Assembly: GCF_001968825.1 (NCBI RefSeq)
Contig: NZ_MIEU01000016.1
Coordinates: forward strand, 248,001-312,000
Length of the DNA stretch: 64,000 bases
Reading direction: 5' to 3'
Source of the DNA: Tersicoccus sp. Bi-70
Lineage (GTDB): Bacteria > Actinomycetota > Actinomycetes > Actinomycetales > Micrococcaceae
Position numbers and translations under genes: made by a program. This document shows, piece after piece, positions 17,695-26,063 of the stretch. How positions within the stretch are numbered: the first letter of the stretch is position 1; the number at the start of each line of letters is the position of its first letter. The notes under the pieces are model-generated. The model had not been told where the DNA came from. It ran no database searches and saw only the letters and a program-made list of their open reading frames with translations.

Positions 17695-18668
17695 CCGGGC
17701 ACGCCGGCCCGGTGCTGCGGGGCCGGGACCGCGGCCAGCACCTCGGCGAGGACGTCCTCGGCGGTGGCACCGGAGAACTCGGCCTCGGGGTCGAGCACGA
17801 ACCGGTGGGTCCACACGGCCGGGGCGAGCTCCTTGATGTCGTCGGGCAGCACGTAGGGCCGGCCGCCGGCAGCAGCCCACACCTTGGCGGCCCGGACCAT
17901 GGACAGCGCTCCGCGCACGCTCACCCCGAGCCGGGTCTGCGGCGCCTGGCGGGTGCGCTCGGCGAGGACGGCGACGTACTCCAGGACGGCGTCCTCGACG
18001 TGGACGGTGGTGGCCAGGTCCGCCATCTCCCGCAGCGCCTTCGTCGTGATCACCGGTTCGAGGGAGGCCGAGCGGTCCCGGACGGTGGCGCCGGAGAGCA
18101 GCCGCACGGTCGCGGCGGTGTCCGGGTAGCCGATGGACGTCTTGATCAGGAAGCGGTCCAGCTGCGCCTCGGGCAGCCGGTACGTGCCGGCCTGCTCGAT
18201 CGGGTTCTGGGTGGCGAGCACGAGGAACGGGCGGCCGACGTCGTGCGTGGTGCCGTCGACGGTGATCCGGGACTCCTCCATCACCTCCAGCAGCGCGGAC
18301 TGGGTCTTCGGCGAGGCGCGGTTGATCTCGTCGGCCAGGACGATGGTCGCGAACACCGGGCCGCGGTGGAACTCGAAGGCCTGGGTCTTCTGGTCGTAGA
18401 TGGTCACGCCGGTGACGTCGCCGGGCAGCAGGTCCGGGGTGAACTGGATCCGCGAGTGGCTGCCCTGCACCGTCGCGGCGAGGGCGCGCGCCAGGGAGGT
18501 CTTGCCGGTGCCCGGGGCGTCCTCGAACAGGACGTGCCCCTCGGCCAGCAGCGCGGTCACCGTCAACCGGATCACGCGCTCCTTGCCGAGCACCGCCTCC
18601 CCCACGTTCTCCACGAGGCGGGTGACGGTCTGGGCGAACCACTCGGCCTGCTCGGCGGTCATGCTCAT
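17691..18668 (-). CDS. MoxR-type AAA+ ATPase
   Basis: This gene encodes 325 residues. Walker A is GTGKT (residues 53-57 in EDAPGTGKTSLA), Walker B is IVLADEINRA (about 109-118), sensor 1 is LATQNPIEQ, and the arginine-finger region is LPEAQLDRF. These are the hallmarks of the MoxR/RavA clade of AAA+ chaperone-like ATPases, which assist VWA-domain partners, here probably the DUF58 protein. An ATG at 18662 could also serve as start; the only purine-rich site (AAGGA) is 13 nt before 18668, so initiation may be weak. The gap to the surface-protein gene upstream is 115 bp, G-rich and repetitive. Confidence 0.93.
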   Translation of the reverse strand: MSMTAEQAEWFAQTVTRLVENVGEAVLGKERVIRLTVTALLAEGHVLFEDAPGTGKTSLARALAATVQGSHSRIQFTPDLLPGDVTGVTIYDQKTQAFEFHRGPVFATIVLADEINRASPKTQSALLEVMEESRITVDGTTHDVGRPFLVLATQNPIEQAGTYRLPEAQLDRFLIKTSIGYPDTAATVRLLSGATVRDRSASLEPVITTKALREMADLATTVHVEDAVLEYVAVLAERTRQAPQTRLGVSVRGALSMVRAAKVWAAAGGRPYVLPDDIKELAPAVWTHRFVLDPEAEFSGATAEDVLAEVLAAVPAPQHRAGVPG

Positions 18669-18783
18669 GGGCGTTTCGGTGTCCTTCGGTGGGCGGTGAG
18701 TGGTCGGTGGGTGGCCGCTCGGTGGGTGGGCGCTGGATCCGGAATGGACTATCGGCCGACCGGCTGGGTGGGTAGGCGGTGGG
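18669..18783. repeat. G-rich imperfect repeat spacer between moxR and the surface-protein gene
   Basis: The plus strand of this 115-bp spacer contains many imperfect copies of CGGTGGGTGG, giving at least six GGG runs. It is the only sizeable gap in the 9.9-kb stretch from the surface protein to the kinase gene. It could affect read-through between the large gene and moxR, but no clear hairpin terminator or promoter could be assigned. Confidence 0.4.
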
Positions 18784-21700
18784 TCAACCGCAGCGGATGG
18801 CGGGGCCGGATTCGTGCGTGACGGTGATGGCCTTGACCCAGCGTCCGGAGAGCGGGCCGCTGGTCATGTGGTACCACCCGGTGCTGCCGCCGCTGAAGGG
18901 GCTGCCGCACCGGTCGACGTCGACCGCTCCGTCGACGTACGAGAGCCACTTGCCGTTCGGGTTCGGCGTGCCGCCGACCCGGCCGTCACAGGTGGGCGGG
19001 TTGGGGCTGAAGTTGTCGGGCTCGCCGGGCGCCTGGGTGCACGAGTTGACCGTCGACCTCTCCACGCGCACGCTCGTCCGCTCCGGGGTCGGCGCGGGCG
19101 GCGGGGGCGGCGGGGCCTTGGCCCCGGTCCGCACCGTCGTGGTCGAGACGGCGCCGGGCGTGCCGACGGAGTTGATCGAGCGGACGTCGACCCGGTGGGT
19201 CGCGCTGTAGTCGCCGAAGGACCGGCTGCCCGCGGACGCGCCGACGTTCTGCCAGCTGCCGCCGTCGACGCGCAGCTCCAGGTGCTCGACGTCGGCGTTG
19301 CCGGGCGGGGACCAGCTCACGGACGCCCGGTGCCGGCTCGTGTCGGACCGGGTGTCCTGGGTCCCGTTGCTGCCCGAGGTGGCCGGCGTGCCGGGGCGGC
19401 CGTAGGGCCGGACGCTGTTGGAGGTGCGGCCGGGGCTGGCGTACCGGGCGCCGTTGGCGCTGGTGTCGGCGACGACGGTCACCGTGGTGGCCCGCCCGTT
19501 GGCGAAGCCGCCGAGCACCTGGCCGGGCTGGATCGGGCCGGACTGGCCGGTGCTCGCCGAGTAGCGGTAGCTGACCTCGCCGGCCTGCGCACCGTTGCGT
19601 TGCGCGGCGGACAGCGGCGTGAAGTCGACGCGCACCTGGCCGCCGGTCGTGTCCGTGTTCGCGGGGCTGAGCTTGACGGAGGACACCGCCTGCGGTGCAC
19701 CGAACGCGCGCCGCGGCGCGGACGGGGCGCTGACCGGCCCGGTGCCGGCCTTGTTCTTCGCGACGACGCGGAACGTGTAGTCCGCCTCGGCGTTGGGCAC
19801 GGTCACCGTCTGGGTGGTGCGGCCGCCGCTGACGGCGAGGGTCTGCACCGTCGAACCGCCGCGCAGCACCGTCAGGGTGTACGTCTCGATCGGGTCGCCG
19901 TTGGGGGCCGCCGGGGACCACGAGACGGCGATCTGGTTCTGCCCGCCCACCGAGGACACCCGCTGCGTGGTCACCGACGCCGGGGCGCCGGGCTTGCCCG
20001 CCGGCACCTCGGAGGCGGAGAACGCGCTGAAGTCGGACGGGTCCTTGGCCTTGTTGTGGGCGCGGACCCGCACCTGGTACGCGGTGCCGTTGTTCAGCCC
20101 GGTCCACGTGGTGGCGGTGGACGTCAGGCCGGTCTTCTGCACGGCGCCGCTCGGCGGGGCCGGGGAGAGCTCGAGGTCGTAGCTGCTCACCGGGGAGCCG
20201 TCGACGCGCGGCGGGGTCCATGCGACGTCGAGCCGCGCGTCGCCGAACTTCAGCCGCGGCGCGGCCGGCTGGTCGGGCCGCTGGTCGGGGCGGGCGACGC
20301 CGGAGGTCGGCGACGCGTCGGACTCGCCGACCGCGTTCCGCGCCGTGACGGCGAACGTGTAGGGCCGGTCGTTGGTGAGCCCGGCCAGGGTGCACGTGGT
20401 GCTGGCGCACTGCTGCCGGAAGCCGCCGGTCCCGGTCACGGTGTACCCGGTGATCGGGGACCCGTTGTCGCTCGGCGGCGCCCAGTTCAGCACCACCGTG
20501 TGGCTGCGGGTCTCGGCGGCCCGCGGGGTCGACGGTGCGTCCGGCCGGGCCTTGACGGTCAGCCGGATGGCCCCGTCCACTTGCCGGTCCGGGTCCTTCG
20601 TCCGGTCCCCCACGGTGTAGCGGACCACCATCACCCCGGCCACGTCCTTCGCGGGCGTGACCGTGATCCTCGATCCGGAGACGGCGACGGTGCCGGGCCC
20701 CGTCTCCCGCACGGCGTCGACGACGGAGAGCGGGGTGCCCGGGAAGGGGCTGACGTCGTTGGCGAGCACGTCCACCGTGGTCGGGCTGCCGGCCTTCGCG
20801 TCCGCGACGACGTCGTCGTTGACCACGGCCAGGGGCCGGGAGGAGGAGACGACGGCGACCGTGACGGTGCCGGTCACGGGCTCGGACTTGCCATCGGTGA
20901 CGGAGACCTGGATCGGCACGGCGGTGTCCTTGACCGCCGAGTCCTTCGCGGCGACCTTGAGGCGCGAGCCGTCGAGGCTGACGGTGAGGTTCTCCGGGCG
21001 GGCCCCGTCGAGGCTGTAGCGCAGCCGCTCGCGGTCCCCGGCGTCGACGTCCGCGGCCGCGGGGGCGAGATCGAACTCGGTGGCCGGCTCGGCCTCGGCG
21101 ACCGTCATGGAGCCGCCCGCGAACGTCGGCGGGTGGTTCTGCGCGGGTTTGGGCTTGACGTCGATCATGATCGTCAGCGTCGAGGTGCGCCCGTTCGGAT
21201 CGTCCGGGCCGGACCCGTCCGTCACCTCGAACGTGATGGACCCGGGACCGTAGAAGTCGTCGGCCGCCTGGTAGCGCAGGGTGTGCTCGTCGGCGACGAG
21301 GTCCCCGCCGGCGGCGCCGATGGCCTTGACCCCGGAGACCTGCGTGATGCGGACGGAGCGGCCGTCGCGCACCCGCACCGCCTTCGCCAGGTCGATGTCG
21401 AGCCGCTGCCCGGCGGTCACGTGCCTGGTCTTCCGGTCGGCGAGGGTCGGGTACTGGTCGGCCCTGCCCGGCACCCAGATCAGGGCGGATCCGGTCTGCC
21501 CGTCCACGTCGGTGACCGTGTACGGAATGAGCTGCTCCGTCTCGGTCAGCGGCACGGTGGCCCGGCCCCCGGAGAAGGAGACGCCCGCAGGTGCCCCCGG
21601 GAAACTCACGTCCAGCGCGTCGGCGATGCCGTCGGGGTCGGCGTCGTTGTCCAGCACCGGCACCTGGACGGTGTTCTTGCCCATGGTCTCGGCGACCTCC

Positions 21701-24700
21701 ACCCGGTCGTCCTGGGCGATGGGCGCCACCAGCGGGGCGCTCGCGGAGACGTCGAGGCGGATGGTGCCGATGGCGCGCGCGCCGCGGGAGTCGCGGACGG
21801 TGTAGCGGACGGCCACGGGGCCCTCGGTCCGCGGCGCGGTGAGCACCACCTGGCCGCGGCGCACGTGCGCGGCCACCCCCTCGGGCGCCTCGAGGCCGTT
21901 CTCGATCAGGGCGAGCTGGTCCCCGTCGGGGTCGTTGTCGTTGTGCAGTGCGTCAACGGCCACCTGCCGGCCGGGCCGGACGCTGACGGCGTCGGCGACG
22001 GGCACGGGTGCCTGGTTGGTCTTCGTCGGCGGCGCGATCCCGACCAGCACCGAGGCGGTGGCCCGGGCGCCGAGCCGGTCCCGCACCTCGTAGGTGAAGG
22101 AGTCGGTGCCGGTCGCATTGCCGGCCGCCGTGTAGTCGATGTAGTCGGCGCCGAGGATCGCGGTGCCCTTCGCGGGCGCCCGGTCCACGTCGGAGATGCG
22201 GACGGAGTCGCCCTCCGGGTCCACGCCGTCCAGCGGCACAGGGATGCGGATGGTGCCGCCGGCGAGCACGCGGGCGGTCAGGTTCCTCGGCTGCGGGCGG
22301 CCGTTGTGCTCGTCGTCGCGGGCCTTGACGTGGATGGTGACCTGCGCCGAGTCCTTCTGGCCGCGGCTGTCGACGACGTTGTAGATGGCCCGGTACGAGC
22401 CCGGCGTCTCACCGGCGAGGAAGCGGACGGTGTCCTGGGAGACCCACGTGCGGCCGGCGGCGGCATCGGGGATCTGGGTGAGCTTCGGGTCCAGGTGGAG
22501 GGTGTCGTTCTGCGGGTGCTTGTCGTTGCCGAGCACGGGGATGGTCGCGACGTCGCCCACCCGCACGGTCACCTCGTCCGGCGCGGCCTCGGGCGGCTGC
22601 AGCTTCGCGGGCGGGGCGACGGGGACGACGTTGACCTCGCCGGTGGCCGACTGGGTGCCGTTGGAGATCGTGTACTTCACGGTCAGCGGCGCGGTGATGC
22701 CCCGGACGTCGGCGATGCGCAGCACACCGTGGTCGACGATGGCGACGCTGACGGGCGAGGACGCGCTCGCCGAGACGGACTGGACGACGAGCACCCCGCC
22801 GGCCGGGTCCGAGTCGTTGCCGAGCACGTCGACGAGCACGTCCTGGTGGGCCGGCAGCAGCGCGGTGTCCCGCACCGCGACCGGGCCGCCCTCGGCGGTC
22901 GAGGGGACGACGTCGGCGCGGACGAGGCCCACCGTGCTCTTCGGCCCGTTGTTGGCCAGGTACTCGAGGTAGTAGGTGCCGGGCGCGTTGGCACGGAACG
23001 TGAACGTGCCGGCGTCGTAGTTCGGGGTGACGGTGGTGCCCGCCACGGCGTTGACCTTGGGCATCCGCAGGGTGCCGCCGGCGGGGTCGAGGTCGTTCCT
23101 CAGCGGGGCGACGGTCGCGGACTCCCCCGCACGCACCGTGATGTGGTCCGGGGTGGCGACGGGGGCGAGCGCGGACGTGGGCCGCACGTCCATGATCACC
23201 GTGCCCTCGGTCGTGGTCCGCCCGTCGGAGACGACGATCGCGACCGTCTTCTTCCCGGAGGACTTGTCGACGTCCTGGTAGCTGAGCAGCCCGTCCGGCC
23301 GGGCCCGCACCCGGTCCCCGTCCTTGGTGGGTGACGCGCTGACGAGGAACAGGTCGTCCCCGTCGGGGTCGGTCCAGTCGGAGAGGACGTTCTGGCTGAC
23401 CGACCTGCCCTGCTGCACGGGGATGGTGGTCGGGTCGGCGGGCCGCTTGGGGCGTGGGGCGCCGTTCTCGTCCGGTCCGCGCACGGCCACGCGCACCGTC
23501 GCGGTCGCCGACTTGCCGCGCCCGTCGGAGGCCGCGTAGCGGAACACGCCGGTGCCGCGCGCGTTCTCCGGGACGGCGATCTGCAGGCCGGTGTTGTCGT
23601 AGATCGGCTGCACGGTGCCGAGGTCCGGCCCCTTCCCGGCGACGGAGGCGGTGAGCACGTCGCCGTCGGGGTCGGAGTCGTTGTCCATGATCGGCAGCGT
23701 CGTGGTGCGGCCGGGCCGCACGCCGAACGAGTCGTTGGCGGCCACCGGCGGACGGTTGGGCTTGGTCCGGTCCGGCAGGGCCCGCTCGACGGACTGGTCG
23801 TGGGAGTCGTCCTTCGCCTGGTCGGCGACGTCGGGCGGCGGGATGATGTCCTGCCAGTTGTTCACCATCTCCATGTCCTGCTGGACCAGCCACGTGTTGC
23901 CGGCGGCGATGTCGTTGAGCACGACCACGTCCCGGTTGACGCGGAACTGTAGGTCCGCGCGGGCGGCCAGGGACGGGATGTCGCGGCGCATCGAGTCGGC
24001 GGGGTTCGCGCACTCGCGCACGTACTGGCCCGAGCCCGCCCAGGCGGCGTGGATGCACCCGGCGAGCTGGACGGGGGCGGTGGGCGTGCCCGCGGTGGCG
24101 TTGGCGGCGCGGGTGGGCTCCCCGCCGTCGAGCGGCTGCCGGACGAGCTCCTTGCTGGTGGCGACGACGACGGTGTCCGCTCCCCCACCGCTGCCGCTTC
24201 CTCCGGCACTGGGCAGCTGCAGCTTGCCGTTGCGCCCGTCGGGCACGGTGACCGTCCGGCCGCCGGGCAGGGACAGGGTGCCGGCGGCGGCGTCGAAGAG
24301 GACGGGCCGGCTCCCGACCGCGCTGATCTGCAGCGTGTCGGCGGCGGTGATGCCGCCCAGCTCGGCCTGCTGCCGGTCGGTGACGTTCCCGTCCGCATCG
24401 ACGTGCAGGGACAGCAGCTTCTTCCCGGCGACGTCGGCGGCGTGCACGGTGTCGTCGGTCCCGACGGCGGCGACGACGCCGCGCGCGTTCTCGACGATCG
24501 GAGTGGTGCCGTCCGGGTCGAAGCTGCCGAGCCGGTCCGAGGGCACGGCCCACACCTTCCCGGCCTGCGGGTCGGTGATGGCGACGATCGTGGTGCCGAA
24601 GGAGAGGCGGGCGTTGCCGGGGATCTTCTGGTCCGCGCCGAGCGTGACGGCGGCGGGGTCGAGCGGGGTGAGCGCGGACCGGCCCGTGTCGCTGACCAGC

Positions 24701-24978
24701 ACCCGTGCACCGGCCTGCAGCACGTCGAAGTCGGGGCTGCCGGCCACGACGCCGCCGTCGAGCAGCTTGGACTGGTAGTTCAGGTGCCCCACGAGGTTCT
24801 TCGAGGAGTTGGTGACCCAGACGCCGCCGTCGTGCAGATCCACGTCCGCGGTCTTGAAGCCCGGGTAGAGGACGGCACCGGTGACGAGCACGGCGGTGAC
24901 GACGGCGAGGACCAGCGTCGACACCAGAGCACGGCGTCGGCGCGCGGCACGACCCCGGAACCCGGCGAGCAACTTCAC
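18784..24978 (-). CDS. Giant Ig-like / fibronectin type III surface protein
   Basis: This gene encodes 2064 residues. The GTG at 24978 is preceded by AGGGGG and opens a basic signal-anchor N-terminus (FRGRAARRRRALVSTLVLAV) with one membrane helix at about residues 17-38. About 350 residues with a propeller-like look follow (GKVWAVPSDRLGSFD). Next come roughly eleven Ig/cadherin-like repeats, many with the NDSDPDGD calcium-type motif, then about five FN3 domains (WAPPSDNGSPITGYTV, WSPAAPNGDPIETYTL). A poly-proline linker and a C-terminal domain with four cysteines (SCTQ, TCDG, DRCG, IRCG) complete the protein. It should project from the cell surface. Position and architecture match the FN3 member of PFNA clusters. 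Ligand unknown. Confidence 0.9.
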   Translation of the reverse strand: MKLLAGFRGRAARRRRALVSTLVLAVVTAVLVTGAVLYPGFKTADVDLHDGGVWVTNSSKNLVGHLNYQSKLLDGGVVAGSPDFDVLQAGARVLVSDTGRSALTPLDPAAVTLGADQKIPGNARLSFGTTIVAITDPQAGKVWAVPSDRLGSFDPDGTTPIVENARGVVAAVGTDDTVHAADVAGKKLLSLHVDADGNVTDRQQAELGGITAADTLQISAVGSRPVLFDAAAGTLSLPGGRTVTVPDGRNGKLQLPSAGGSGSGGGADTVVVATSKELVRQPLDGGEPTRAANATAGTPTAPVQLAGCIHAAWAGSGQYVRECANPADSMRRDIPSLAARADLQFRVNRDVVVLNDIAAGNTWLVQQDMEMVNNWQDIIPPPDVADQAKDDSHDQSVERALPDRTKPNRPPVAANDSFGVRPGRTTTLPIMDNDSDPDGDVLTASVAGKGPDLGTVQPIYDNTGLQIAVPENARGTGVFRYAASDGRGKSATATVRVAVRGPDENGAPRPKRPADPTTIPVQQGRSVSQNVLSDWTDPDGDDLFLVSASPTKDGDRVRARPDGLLSYQDVDKSSGKKTVAIVVSDGRTTTEGTVIMDVRPTSALAPVATPDHITVRAGESATVAPLRNDLDPAGGTLRMPKVNAVAGTTVTPNYDAGTFTFRANAPGTYYLEYLANNGPKSTVGLVRADVVPSTAEGGPVAVRDTALLPAHQDVLVDVLGNDSDPAGGVLVVQSVSASASSPVSVAIVDHGVLRIADVRGITAPLTVKYTISNGTQSATGEVNVVPVAPPAKLQPPEAAPDEVTVRVGDVATIPVLGNDKHPQNDTLHLDPKLTQIPDAAAGRTWVSQDTVRFLAGETPGSYRAIYNVVDSRGQKDSAQVTIHVKARDDEHNGRPQPRNLTARVLAGGTIRIPVPLDGVDPEGDSVRISDVDRAPAKGTAILGADYIDYTAAGNATGTDSFTYEVRDRLGARATASVLVGIAPPTKTNQAPVPVADAVSVRPGRQVAVDALHNDNDPDGDQLALIENGLEAPEGVAAHVRRGQVVLTAPRTEGPVAVRYTVRDSRGARAIGTIRLDVSASAPLVAPIAQDDRVEVAETMGKNTVQVPVLDNDADPDGIADALDVSFPGAPAGVSFSGGRATVPLTETEQLIPYTVTDVDGQTGSALIWVPGRADQYPTLADRKTRHVTAGQRLDIDLAKAVRVRDGRSVRITQVSGVKAIGAAGGDLVADEHTLRYQAADDFYGPGSITFEVTDGSGPDDPNGRTSTLTIMIDVKPKPAQNHPPTFAGGSMTVAEAEPATEFDLAPAAADVDAGDRERLRYSLDGARPENLTVSLDGSRLKVAAKDSAVKDTAVPIQVSVTDGKSEPVTGTVTVAVVSSSRPLAVVNDDVVADAKAGSPTTVDVLANDVSPFPGTPLSVVDAVRETGPGTVAVSGSRITVTPAKDVAGVMVVRYTVGDRTKDPDRQVDGAIRLTVKARPDAPSTPRAAETRSHTVVLNWAPPSDNGSPITGYTVTGTGGFRQQCASTTCTLAGLTNDRPYTFAVTARNAVGESDASPTSGVARPDQRPDQPAAPRLKFGDARLDVAWTPPRVDGSPVSSYDLELSPAPPSGAVQKTGLTSTATTWTGLNNGTAYQVRVRAHNKAKDPSDFSAFSASEVPAGKPGAPASVTTQRVSSVGGQNQIAVSWSPAAPNGDPIETYTLTVLRGGSTVQTLAVSGGRTTQTVTVPNAEADYTFRVVAKNKAGTGPVSAPSAPRRAFGAPQAVSSVKLSPANTDTTGGQVRVDFTPLSAAQRNGAQAGEVSYRYSASTGQSGPIQPGQVLGGFANGRATTVTVVADTSANGARYASPGRTSNSVRPYGRPGTPATSGSNGTQDTRSDTSRHRASVSWSPPGNADVEHLELRVDGGSWQNVGASAGSRSFGDYSATHRVDVRSINSVGTPGAVSTTTVRTGAKAPPPPPPAPTPERTSVRVERSTVNSCTQAPGEPDNFSPNPPTCDGRVGGTPNPNGKWLSYVDGAVDVDRCGSPFSGGSTGWYHMTSGPLSGRWVKAITVTHESGPAIRCG

Positions 24979-25080
24979 GTCTGTCCCCCTGCGACACGTC
25001 GGCCGGGCGAGACCCGTCGAACCCGGCGCGTCCCATGGTAGCGGTACCGCTTCCCGGCGTCGGCCGCCGCCACTCTGCTG

Positions 25081-25150
25081 GCCAGCTCGTCGACAGATGC
25101 ACCGAACAAGGTCCCGGAGGCCTCTGATCAGCATCTATCGACCAGCTGGC
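25081..25150. repeat. Gene-end palindromic element, copy 2
   Basis: The left arm is GCCAGCTCGTCGACAGATGC. The right arm, read on the other strand, is GCCAGCTGGTCGATAGATGC, so the 20-bp arms differ at two places. The core can pair weakly (AGGTC with GGCCT). It is the most diverged copy. It starts 13 nt after the stop of the universal stress protein gene (minus strand, stop at 25164), so it probably ends the puo-usp transcript. It lies about 100 bp upstream of the surface-protein start. Confidence 0.8.
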
Positions 25151-25163
25151 TCGGCGCGTCAGG

Positions 25164-26063
25164 TCAGTCCGGGCGCGGGACCACGATCATCGGGATCGGC
25201 AGGTGGGCGAGCAGCCGGGCCGCGGTCGTCCCGAGGAAGGTCTGCCGCCCCTGCGCGAGGCGGGAGGAACCGATGAGCAGCACGCTGCGCGGGTTCCAGT
25301 CGATCCTCGCCGCGGCGTGCTTGAGGTCCTTGCCACGCCCAACGTCGGTGCGCACCACGCCGCGCTCCCCCACCCGGGCGGCGGCATCCTGCAGCGCCTG
25401 CTCGGCCTCCTGCCGCGCGGCCCGCCCGGCCGCCCGGTCGTGCCCCGCGAGGTCGACGAGGGAGACGAGCCGCAGCGGCAGGTTCACCCGCCCGACGGCC
25501 TCGACCGCCTCTTCGAGCACCTGCTGCGCCCCCGGTCGGGTGCCCACGGCGCAGGCCAGTTCCTCGAGCGGGCCCGTCTCGCCCCGGCCGGCCCCGTACT
25601 TCCGCGGCGCCATGGCCACCGGTACCGGGCTGGCGTGCAGCAGCGCGCCGACGACGGGGCTCGCGACCAGCGGGCGGCCGGATCCGGAGCCGGACCCGAT
25701 GACGATCAGGGCGCTGCCGAGCTCGGCGGCCGCGTCGAGCACCCCGGCGGTCACCGAGGCCGCGTCCCGCAGGTGCAGCTCGACCGGGACCCCGGCCGGC
25801 ACCCGGTCGCGGGCCTCCTCCAGCCACGCGCGCGCCTGGTCCCGCACGTGGGCGGCGAAGTCGGCCGTGTTGGGCTGGTGCGCGGTGCGTGCCGAGGGCT
25901 CGTGCACGATGTAGACGACGTCCAGGGCCGCGTCGAAGGTCCGCGCGAGCACCCCGGCGAGGGCGAGCGCGTCCTTCGACCGGCGGTCCGCGGCGTAGGC
26001 GACCAGGTACCGGGTGCGGCCCTGCGCCGCCCCGGCCGTCCCGCCGGAGAGCCCGGCGCTCAT
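25164..26063 (-). CDS. Universal stress protein, tandem UspA domains
   Basis: This gene encodes 299 residues with two UspA folds (about 18-155 and 165-299). Domain 1 carries the ATP-binding motif G-x2-G-x9-G-S/T form (IGSGSGSGRPLVASPVVGALL), and domain 2 carries IGSSRLAQGRQTFLGTTAARLL. Both domains start with the typical beta strand (RYLVAYAAD and ELACAVGTR). The ATG at 26063 overlaps the amine oxidase stop by 4 bp, so it is co-translated with putrescine oxidase. The pairing may reflect the H2O2 and aldehyde stress generated by that enzyme, which is inference. Confidence 0.9.
   Translation of the reverse strand: MSAGLSGGTAGAAQGRTRYLVAYAADRRSKDALALAGVLARTFDAALDVVYIVHEPSARTAHQPNTADFAAHVRDQARAWLEEARDRVPAGVPVELHLRDAASVTAGVLDAAAELGSALIVIGSGSGSGRPLVASPVVGALLHASPVPVAMAPRKYGAGRGETGPLEELACAVGTRPGAQQVLEEAVEAVGRVNLPLRLVSLVDLAGHDRAAGRAARQEAEQALQDAAARVGERGVVRTDVGRGKDLKHAAARIDWNPRSVLLIGSSRLAQGRQTFLGTTAARLLAHLPIPMIVVPRPD

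Noticed and set aside
18700-23334. Plus-strand open frame of 1544 codons
   Set aside because: It is the complement of the Ig/FN3 surface-protein gene. It reflects GC-rich codon usage and has no recognisable domain or ribosome site.
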